From contig JAIXZV010000164.1 in NCBI GenBank assembly GCA_027489365.1, forward strand, positions 1 through 34,549: a DNA stretch of 34,549 bases, given 5' to 3'. Position numbers and translations under genes: made by a program. Shown here piece after piece: positions 29,618-34,549 of this stretch. The notes beneath the pieces are model-generated. The model was not told where the DNA came from. It worked only from the letters and a program-made list of their open reading frames with translations, and did no database searches. Numbering within the stretch: the stretch's first letter is position 1; every line of letters starts with the position of its first letter. The stretch comes from Sphingomonadales bacterium. Its GTDB lineage: Bacteria; Pseudomonadota; Alphaproteobacteria; Sphingomonadales; Sphingomonadaceae.

Positions 29618-29823
29618 CCGTTGAGCGACTTTTCACGCCCGCACCCGAGACGGTCGCGGAGTTGAATGCCCGCATTACTTTCCGAAACAAAGAGGCGGAG
29701 AAGGCATCCGGCGAAGGCCGCTATTCGGACGCCCGATTCCATTGGGCAATTGCCGAGGCATATCTCCGCCGGGCCCACGAAATCATCCAGCTAGAGCGCG
29801 CTGCCAAGAAGGTGGCGGCATGA
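29614..29823 (+). CDS. Small helical protein, 69 residues
   Basis: The product is largely helical: TVERLFTPAPETVAELNARI, TFRNKEAEKASGEGRYSDAR and FHWAIAEAYLRRAHEIIQLE, with R and E on regular faces. It overlaps both neighbours by four bases (ATGA). There is no recognised domain; it may bind another protein. Confidence 0.68.
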   Translation: MTVERLFTPAPETVAELNARITFRNKEAEKASGEGRYSDARFHWAIAEAYLRRAHEIIQLERAAKKVAA

Positions 29824-30083
29824 GCGGCCAGATCGACCTCGACCGTAAAACAACGCCAGTTAAGGAGCCGGCAAAGGGCTGGCGCAACAAGTGGCGCGTC
29901 CCTGCCAATGCGCAGCACGCTGACGGGCAAATCGTCGGGCCGGGCATCCATTGGGGCAAAGAGGTTTTTCCGACCAGGGAGGTCGCGGAACACGCCGCAA
30001 ATCTGATCGCCGCCGACAACGCTGCCGAATGCGGACATTACCCGACACCTGAATGGCTCGGCGCTTTTCCGGTGACGTCATGA
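29820..30083 (+). CDS. Small hypothetical protein, 87 residues
   Basis: The start is an ATGA overlap. The sequence has PAKGWRNKWRVPANAQHADG, then IGPGIHWGKEVFPTREVAEH-like text and AANLIAADNAAECGHYPTPE with WLGAFPVTS. The pattern of a short beta part plus a helix with AE.AA.. is common in small phage proteins of unknown role. It couples to the next gene (ATGA). Confidence 0.68.
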   Translation: MSGQIDLDRKTTPVKEPAKGWRNKWRVPANAQHADGQIVGPGIHWGKEVFPTREVAEHAANLIAADNAAECGHYPTPEWLGAFPVTS

Positions 30084-30169
30084 CCCGCCGCCCCGATGCG
30101 ATCGGCATCCTCTACACTCTCGCGGCTGCCTTGACGCTTGCCGGGATCATTCTCGCGAGCGCGCCATGA
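30080..30169 (+). CDS. 29-residue membrane peptide
   Basis: A 29-codon gene, MTRRPDAIGILYTLAAALTL ending AGIILASAP. One transmembrane helix covers residues 8-26. Both ends overlap neighbours (ATGA), and omission would leave a gap in an otherwise continuous operon. It may be a small membrane factor; nothing more can be said. Confidence 0.6.
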   Translation: MTRRPDAIGILYTLAAALTLAGIILASAP

Positions 30170-30750
30170 AGGCTGAAGCCTCCCTGACAAAGCGCGGCGG
30201 GATTTCAAAAGCGCGCGGCAAACGCCTCGGCATGACGTCGACCGGACAGGCGGTCCGCGATGCCGAGCGCGCGGCATACCGGGCCCAGGTCGTCAAACGC
30301 CTTGGCGCGAATCCGGCGATCGAGCGGCTGCTCGAAGCAACCGTTGCCTATGTCGAGGCTGCCGCCCAAGCGAACCGCGCGACCGCAGCATGGCAGCGCG
30401 TCGAGTTCAACGGGCGCGAATCCAAGACAACGGCCGAAGATGTTGCCGAGCTCGCCGCGCTACGCGGCGCCCAGGAGGCCGCGCACAAAGCCCTAAACCG
30501 CGCAACGGACGAAGCCGTCATCGTCCTGACAGACGGCACGCCGATCGCCCCGCTTGCCGCTCCATCCCCGACTGCAAAGCTGATCGCCGCCTGCCGGCCG
30601 TTTGCCGCGCTCGAAGCCGTGTTGAACGGACAGGCCGCGAACGGTGACGAGATCGTCTGCGAGTTCGAGACGCGCTATGGCCGCCGCGAAATCCTCTGGC
30701 GAGACATCACGCGGCTGCAGCGTGCCCTTGGGGATCTGATGTTCCCATGA
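30166..30750 (+). CDS. Hypothetical protein, 194 residues
   Basis: A protein with a basic N-terminus (SLTKRGGISKARGKRLGMTS), helical middle (PAIERLLEATVAYVEAAAQA, AELAALRGAQEAAHKALNRA) and a C-terminal part with FETRYGRREILWRDITRLQR that may form a small beta domain. It has no recognised family. The start overlaps the peptide stop (ATGA) and the stop overlaps the HNH start. A possible DNA-binding role follows only from charge. Confidence 0.68.
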   Translation: MKAEASLTKRGGISKARGKRLGMTSTGQAVRDAERAAYRAQVVKRLGANPAIERLLEATVAYVEAAAQANRATAAWQRVEFNGRESKTTAEDVAELAALRGAQEAAHKALNRATDEAVIVLTDGTPIAPLAAPSPTAKLIAACRPFAALEAVLNGQAANGDEIVCEFETRYGRREILWRDITRLQRALGDLMFP

Positions 30751-31229
30751 CGACATTCCACACGTCGACCTCCAACAAGTTCACGCCGCGCGTGCGGGGA
30801 ACGATCCGCGAGCGGTTTGAGGCCAAAGTCTTCTATGAGCCAAACTGCGGGTGCTGGCTCTGGGGCGGCGACACAAACGGCTACTATGGAAGCCTTAGCG
30901 TTCGTGAAAACGGACGCCAGCGGCGCATCCTGGCGCATCGCCTTTCTTACGAACTGCACCGGGGCCCGATCCCTTCCGGCTTGGTGATTGACCACAAGTG
31001 CCGGATGCTTTTGTGCGTCAACCCGCACCATCTGGAAGCCGTAAGCCAGGCAGAGAACGTTTCTCGGGTGCCGGCGATAAGCCGTGGCAGCAAGCCCCGG
31101 CTGTTCTGCGCAAAAGGGCACGCCAAGGTTGGGCGAAACGCTGTCTATTGCAATGACGGCTATGTCAAATGCCGCATTTGCCAAGCTGAAGCACGCCGAC
31201 GTTTTCGCGCGAGGCAGCGCGGGGCATGA
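30747..31229 (+). CDS. HNH endonuclease (HNH_3 type)
   Basis: A 160-residue protein of the homing HNH kind. The start region has CGCWLWGGDTNGYYG, a common cap of this family. The core reads RILAHRLSYELHRGPIPSGL, then VIDHKCRMLLCVNPHHLEAV with the DH, N and HH residues, and SQAENVSR. A C-terminal zinc-like part follows (FCAKGHAKVG, YCNDGYVKCRICQAEARRRF). It overlaps the previous stop (ATGA) and the next start. The gene may be selfish, but it is fully integrated into the operon. Confidence 0.87.
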   Translation: MTTFHTSTSNKFTPRVRGTIRERFEAKVFYEPNCGCWLWGGDTNGYYGSLSVRENGRQRRILAHRLSYELHRGPIPSGLVIDHKCRMLLCVNPHHLEAVSQAENVSRVPAISRGSKPRLFCAKGHAKVGRNAVYCNDGYVKCRICQAEARRRFRARQRGA

Positions 31230-31570
31230 AGCGCAAGGGCATCAGCAAAGCACTCCGCGCCCGCGTCATCCTCGCGTGGCATGGCCGCTGCGCTAAGTGC
31301 TGCCACAAGTTCGAGGCGGGCGAACGCATCGACCTGGACCATATCCACCAGTTAGCCACTGGCGGCGCGGACGACGAGAGCAATCTCCGTCCCCTCCATC
31401 CGTGGTGCCATGCCATCAAGACGCGCGAGGACGCGAAGGTGCGCGGTAAAATCCGCCGCCTCTCGGGCCAGAACAAGCCCCGCGTCAAGAAGCGCATCCC
31501 CGCGCATATCAACGGCATTCCTTCCCGCCCCTTCCGCCGCCCCGCCGCGCAACAGACAGGAGAGAGATGA
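31226..31570 (+). CDS. HNH endonuclease (classical type)
   Basis: A 114-residue protein with GRCAKCCHKFEAGERIDLDH, then IHQLATGGADDESNLRPLHP and WCHAIKTREDAKVRGKIRRL. The CxxC pair, D-H, N and the last C..H form the standard HNH metal site. The C-terminus is basic (KPRVKKRIPAHINGIPSRPF). It directly follows another HNH gene with a four-base overlap; two in tandem are unusual. A packaging, recombination or repair role is possible. Confidence 0.88.
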   Translation: MKRKGISKALRARVILAWHGRCAKCCHKFEAGERIDLDHIHQLATGGADDESNLRPLHPWCHAIKTREDAKVRGKIRRLSGQNKPRVKKRIPAHINGIPSRPFRRPAAQQTGER

Positions 31571-31821
31571 TGTTCCCAGAATTGGAGCCGCTGTTTCGTG
31601 AGCGGTCAGGTGCGCCGCAAGACGCGTCGATCTACCTGATCAGCGTGATCAACCCGCGCCAGATCATGCTTGAGGGCGCGGTGCCGACAGGCAAGCGCAA
31701 AAACGGTCGCCCGAAATGGGACGGCGCAAAGCCGGTGTTCAAGTGCGTGGTCACCGATGCGGAATACGATGAAGCGGTCGGGCGCATGATGGCTGGCAAG
31801 CAGAAGGAGCCCACCCCATGA
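31567..31821 (+). CDS. Small hypothetical protein, 84 residues
   Basis: The start is ATGATG within the stop before. The protein has DASIYLISVINPRQIMLEGA, then KRKNGRPKWDGAKPVFKCVV and TDAEYDEAVGRMM, a short beta-rich domain followed by a helix. I recognise no family. Its end overlaps the next start (ATGA). Confidence 0.66.
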   Translation: MMFPELEPLFRERSGAPQDASIYLISVINPRQIMLEGAVPTGKRKNGRPKWDGAKPVFKCVVTDAEYDEAVGRMMAGKQKEPTP

Positions 31822-32102
31822 CCGCCCAGACGCCGGGATGGACGCCGGAGCAAGAGTTCGTGGCGGGCTACGCGCTCGCGGTTGCCAATATCATGCACAC
31901 CCACGGCGATGACACGATTGCCGAGGACGTGCTGAACGAGGGCGGGATCACGCTGGCGCAGGTCAAAAGCCTTGGCCTGACCGAGTTCGACATGAAGGTC
32001 TTGCGCAAGCTGTTCCGCGAGATCGCACGCAAGAGCAAGCTGAAGGCCATTTACGCCGCACGCCGGAACCGCGCCGCGCTCGCAGCCGCAGGAGTGAAGT
32101 GA
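31818..32102 (+). CDS. Small hypothetical helical protein, 94 residues
   Basis: A mostly helical chain: WTPEQEFVAGYALAVANIMH, GDDTIAEDVLNEGGITLAQV and FDMKVLRKLFREIARKSKLK. The helix near the C-terminus is basic. No domain is known. It overlaps both neighbours; the next start shares one base (TGATG). Confidence 0.68.
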   Translation: MTAQTPGWTPEQEFVAGYALAVANIMHTHGDDTIAEDVLNEGGITLAQVKSLGLTEFDMKVLRKLFREIARKSKLKAIYAARRNRAALAAAGVK

Positions 32103-32311
32103 TGGGAACGACAGCCGCGCGTATTGCCCGCAACAAGCAATTCATGGACGCCCTGAAAGCTACCGGAGCGCGTTGTGGGACGTGCAAGCACTTTGAGCAG
32201 CCGAGCCCACCCGGCTTTCCTAAGACGACATGGTGCAGCCTTCACAGCGATGACGGCGGCTTTCAGTTGGCCGCGACCGATGGCCTTTGCAAAGATTGGA
32301 GAGTCAAGTGA
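32102..32311 (+). CDS. Small zinc-ribbon-like protein
   Basis: A 69-residue protein. The ATG shares one base with the stop before (TGATG). It has four Cys placed like a metal site: RCGTCKHFEQPSPPGFPKTT, WCSLHSDDGGFQLAATDGLC. The N-terminus is helical and basic (AARIARNKQFMDALKATG). It could bind DNA or protein. The next start overlaps its stop (GTGA). Confidence 0.68.
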   Translation: MGTTAARIARNKQFMDALKATGARCGTCKHFEQPSPPGFPKTTWCSLHSDDGGFQLAATDGLCKDWRVK

Positions 32312-32730
32312 CCCCCACCACCGAACTATCCCGCGCGGATGAGCCGGACCTGGAGACGGGCGAGAAGCTGTTGGCGGAATACTGGTCGCGGCTTTCCGCG
32401 TGGGAGAGTGAGCAGACCTACGAAAGTCTTGACGCATATCGCGAAGCAGAAAATCGCTGGCAGGCTTGGCGTAACGAATACACGCCCGCCGTCATCGAAC
32501 TCGCCAAGGCCACCGCGCGCCGCGTCGCGGAGATGGAGGGGGAGATAGCGCGCTTGCGTCATGGCGCTCGCTACAAGATCGAGGGCATCCGGCACATTGC
32601 TACGCCTTGGGCAATCTTGGATTACGCGCAGACGCCCGCCGCGATTGTCAGCACGCACTTCACATTTTCAGAGGCGCAGGACGCTCTTGCCGCCCTCGCC
32701 CCGAGCGAACAGCGCAAGGAGGAGCGGTGA
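32308..32730 (+). CDS. Helical hypothetical protein, 140 residues
   Basis: It starts with GTG in a four-base overlap (GTGA). The chain is helical and charged (LSAWESEQTYESLDAYREAE, NRWQAWRNEYTPAVIELAKA), with VAEMEGEIARLRHGARYKIE and a folded-looking end STHFTFSEAQDALAALAPSE. I know no domain with this layout. The next gene starts in its stop (TGATG). Confidence 0.66.
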   Translation: MTPTTELSRADEPDLETGEKLLAEYWSRLSAWESEQTYESLDAYREAENRWQAWRNEYTPAVIELAKATARRVAEMEGEIARLRHGARYKIEGIRHIATPWAILDYAQTPAAIVSTHFTFSEAQDALAALAPSEQRKEER

Positions 32731-32942
32731 TGGCCACTGAATGGATTTGTCAGGATGAAACTGCACCTCGAAATGAGAGGGGCGCGTTTATTGGGCGGCA
32801 ATGCACCGATCCACACTGCGACGGCACGCTTGCATGGGACGGTAGCGACTGGACTTGCGATGGCCTGACATATGGCCGCGACGATGGCCCGTTGGTCGCC
32901 TGTGACTATTCCGCGCCATCTTTCAAAAGGACCGCCCCATGA
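32730..32942 (+). CDS. Small Cys-rich protein, 70 residues
   Basis: A 70-residue protein with Cys at ICQDE, QCTDPHCDGTLAWDGSDWTC and ACDYS. The QC..PHC...W.C pattern is like a small zinc ribbon. The ATG shares one base with the stop before, and the end overlaps the next start. Function is unknown; a nucleic-acid or protein-binding role is possible. Confidence 0.65.
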   Translation: MATEWICQDETAPRNERGAFIGRQCTDPHCDGTLAWDGSDWTCDGLTYGRDDGPLVACDYSAPSFKRTAP

Positions 32943-33460
32943 CTGACGCCCCGGCCCCGAGCGCGGAGGTGGAGAAGGCGGACCCCATCATCGAGAAGGC
33001 GATCAATAATATCCGAGCCGAACGCTCCTATCTGACATGGCAGGGACCGGCCGCGCCCGAACCGCCGTCTCTCAAAAACGCTGAAACGATGGTAAAGGCA
33101 TATCACGAAGTCAGAGCCACCCTCACCGCCGAGCGCGAGAAGGTGAAGGCGCTGGAGGCGCGTGTCGCGGCCTTCACGGAAATGCACGAGCAGGGCGTCA
33201 ACATCAATGCGCTCTTGGAACTAAGTCGCCGCGCCACCGCCGCAGAGGCTCAGGTGAAAGAGATGCGGGAGGCGTTGGAGCGGAGCGAAGCCGAGCGCGA
33301 CCCATGCCCGTTTGCCCACAAGGACTGCAAGGTGAAGCCTGACGAGCCGTGTCCTGTTTGCGGAGACGTGAACGACTTTGACGCGCCGACCAACTGCTAC
33401 AGCAGCCTTAGCCTCAGCCGGACCCGAGCCACCCTCGCCGCGACGAGGGAGGGGGCGTGA
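32939..33460 (+). CDS. Coiled-coil protein with Cys-rich C-terminus, 173 residues
   Basis: A protein of 173 residues with a long coiled-coil-like centre (EVRATLTAEREKVKALEARV, AAFTEMHEQGVNINALLELS, AEAQVKEMREALERSEAERD). The C-terminal part has DPCPFAHKDCKVKPDEPCPV and CGDVNDF, five Cys, which could bind zinc. Similar proteins are common in phage accessory operons, often unnamed. It overlaps the gene before (ATGA) and the gene after (GTGA). Confidence 0.68.
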   Translation: MTDAPAPSAEVEKADPIIEKAINNIRAERSYLTWQGPAAPEPPSLKNAETMVKAYHEVRATLTAEREKVKALEARVAAFTEMHEQGVNINALLELSRRATAAEAQVKEMREALERSEAERDPCPFAHKDCKVKPDEPCPVCGDVNDFDAPTNCYSSLSLSRTRATLAATREGA

Positions 33461-33672
33461 CCCAAGACCTAACCGCCGCCGTGGAGAGAGTGCGGGCGTT
33501 CCTCGATGTGTGGGGCGCTGATCCGATTGTCCGGCAGTCCCGCGCAGAACTTCACGCGGCTGACCTGTTTGCATTGCTTGACGCGCTTGACGGCTTTGGC
33601 ATCCCCGCAATTGAGCCAGACGACACCGTGACCGAGGCGGCGGAATGGACGGATTATGACCCCGAGTGCTGA
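33457..33672 (+). CDS. Small acidic helical protein, 71 residues
   Basis: The GTG start overlaps the stop before (GTGA). The protein is helical and acidic (DLTAAVERVRAFLDVWGADP, SRAELHAADLFALLDALDGF, EPDDTVTEAAEWTDYDPEC). Its charge pattern recalls DNA-mimic or anti-restriction proteins, but no motif supports this strongly. Function is unknown. Confidence 0.65.
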   Translation: MTQDLTAAVERVRAFLDVWGADPIVRQSRAELHAADLFALLDALDGFGIPAIEPDDTVTEAAEWTDYDPEC

Positions 33673-33695
33673 CACCCCCACCCCCCGGAGTCAAA

Positions 33696-33878
33696 ATGAC
33701 TTTGCGAGAAACTGTGGCCGCCGCGATTGAAAAAGGCGTCGGTTTCGACTGGCCGTCCGGTGAGATTGCCGACGCCGCGCTCGAAGCCATCCGCGCTGCG
33801 TGGCGACCAATCGCCTTTGTTGTCGGGATCAATGCAATCTGGCTTTGCGTCATCTACTTTGTGGAATTGGCCCCATAA
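33696..33878 (+). CDS. Small membrane protein, 60 residues
   Basis: I chose the ATG preceded by GGAGTCAAA, giving MTLRETVAAAIEKGVGFDWP. A helix follows and then one transmembrane segment (PIAFVVGINAIWLCVIYFVE). The stop shares bases with the next start (TAATG). It may be an inner-membrane factor; function is unknown. Confidence 0.6.
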   Translation: MTLRETVAAAIEKGVGFDWPSGEIADAALEAIRAAWRPIAFVVGINAIWLCVIYFVELAP

Positions 33879-34321
33879 TGGCCCTCGCGCTTGTCTCAAT
33901 CACCTTGGACGAGGCAAACGCCTTCGTGGCCGCGCATCATCGGCACCACAAGCCGGTGATCGGCCACAAGTTCAGCTTGGGCGCGGCACGCGACGGCAAG
34001 ATCGTTGGTGTGGCAATCGTTGGGCGCCCGGTCGCCAGAATGCGCGACGACGGCGAAACGCTTGAAGTCACACGACTTTGCACGGACGGGACCCGCAACG
34101 CTTGCTCGTTCCTCTATGGAGCGTGCGCGCGAGCTGCGTTCGCCTTGGGTTTCAAGCGGATCGGCACATATATCTTGGCATCCGAACCTGGCGCATCGCT
34201 GACAGGCGCAGGCTGGCGGATGATTGGGGAAACGTCCGGCGGATCGTGGAGCCGAGGTAACCGCCCGCGTGTGGACAAGCATCCGACAGAGCCGAAGCTG
34301 CTTTGGGAGATTTCAGCATGA
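33878..34321 (+). CDS. XF1762-type GNAT-like protein
   Basis: A 147-residue protein. It reads ITLDEANAFVAAHHRHHKPV, then IGHKFSLGAARDGKIVGVAI, VGRPVARMRDDGETLEVTRL and CTDGTRNACSFLYGACARAA, with FALGFKRIGTYILASEPGAS following. This matches the pattern called XF1762, related to GNAT acetyltransferase-like folds and common in prophages and mobile elements. The conserved VTRLCTDGTRNACSFLYG block is the core. Substrate unknown; it could modify or mimic a host factor. The start overlaps the previous stop by one base (TAATG). Confidence 0.8.
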   Translation: MALALVSITLDEANAFVAAHHRHHKPVIGHKFSLGAARDGKIVGVAIVGRPVARMRDDGETLEVTRLCTDGTRNACSFLYGACARAAFALGFKRIGTYILASEPGASLTGAGWRMIGETSGGSWSRGNRPRVDKHPTEPKLLWEISA

Positions 34322-34428
34322 TACGCGGCGAGCGCCGAGCGGTGATGTTCTGGACTTGCGCTGCCATTCTCATGGCCGCTGCGGCGGTTCTCGGGTTGGT
34401 TAGGTGGATGATGGGAGAGTGGGGATGA
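34318..34428 (+). CDS. 36-residue membrane peptide
   Basis: The short gene codes MIRGERRAVMFWTCAAILMA and ends AAAVLGLVRWMMGEWG, with one transmembrane helix at residues 9-28. Both ends overlap neighbours (ATGA). Position next to the XF1762 gene is noted, but no role is known. Confidence 0.62.
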   Translation: MIRGERRAVMFWTCAAILMAAAAVLGLVRWMMGEWG

Positions 34429-34549
34429 CGTGGCAACCGATTGAGACGGCTCCGAAAGACGGGACCGATGTTCTGGCGCTGCATGAGGGCCGCACCTATC
34501 AGGCCCGCTGGCAGGATGATGCCTTCTGGTTCAGCGCATCCGCGTGGAA
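34425..34549 (+). CDS. DUF551-like small protein, partial
   Basis: The gene runs off the right edge after 41 codons. It begins MTWQPIETAPKDGTDVLALH, the typical start of DUF551-type phage proteins (W.PIETAPKDGT), and continues GRTYQARWQDDAFWFSASAW. The start overlaps the previous stop (ATGA). The rest lies outside the window. Confidence 0.72.
   Translation, partial: MTWQPIETAPKDGTDVLALHEGRTYQARWQDDAFWFSASAW

Noticed and set aside
1..34549. CRISPR arrays, insertion sequences, tRNA genes and restriction-modification genes
   Set aside because: I see no array of evenly spaced repeats, no transposase-type protein, no tRNA-like cloverleaf and no methyltransferase motif in the real frames.
1..34549. 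Integrase and lysis genes
   Set aside because: No tyrosine or serine recombinase, holin or endolysin is recognisable in the real frames. They are probably outside the window, so I do not infer the att site here.

Overview
The window is most of the genome of a temperate, HK97-type tailed phage (probably an integrated or recently excised siphophage) of a GC-rich alphaproteobacterium. Signs of the host group are a GcrA-like regulator (a family known from Alphaproteobacteria), a tail-tip gene order that resembles the Rhodobacter capsulatus gene transfer agent, and high-GC coding sequence throughout. The genus cannot be told. I see no tRNA, CRISPR array, insertion sequence or broken gene, so the phage looks intact. 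Integrase, holin and endolysin are not visible and would have to lie outside the window.

Layout. From about 27.85 kb to the left end everything runs leftward. After a Cro-like gene come small early genes, a NUMOD4/HNH homing endonuclease, a GcrA-like regulator, a LexA-like winged-helix protein, a DnaB helicase and a DUF1376 replication protein (27.8 to 20.5 kb). The late cluster follows: two HNH endonucleases, small and large terminase, portal, an accessory virion island, prohead protease, major capsid, head-tail connectors, tail tube, tail chaperone with a -1 frameshift, tape measure and tail tip. The last gene runs off the left edge.

The switch lies at 27.85 to 29.35 kb. A CI-like repressor is divergent from the Cro-like gene. 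The leftward early promoter and a rightward promoter 1.4 kb away are near copies of each other: each has a 17-bp operator, then TTGAC, then a second operator over the spacer and -10. Between them sits a small cargo block with a lipoprotein and two genes antisense to their neighbours. This implies that one repressor silences both arms.

From 29.35 kb to the right edge runs a rightward operon of 18 mostly tiny genes, nearly all joined by 1- or 4-base stop/start overlaps. It includes two more HNH endonucleases, a GNAT-like XF1762-type protein, zinc-ribbon peptides and membrane peptides. Its role is unknown; by position it is an early accessory or host-takeover module.

The most unusual parts are the duplicated promoter-operator switch, the island of virion genes between portal and protease (two tandem paralogues, two beta-repeat proteins and a hidden 44-residue Cys-rich gene), the frameshifted tail chaperone, and the tandem repeats and dyad around the terminase genes.
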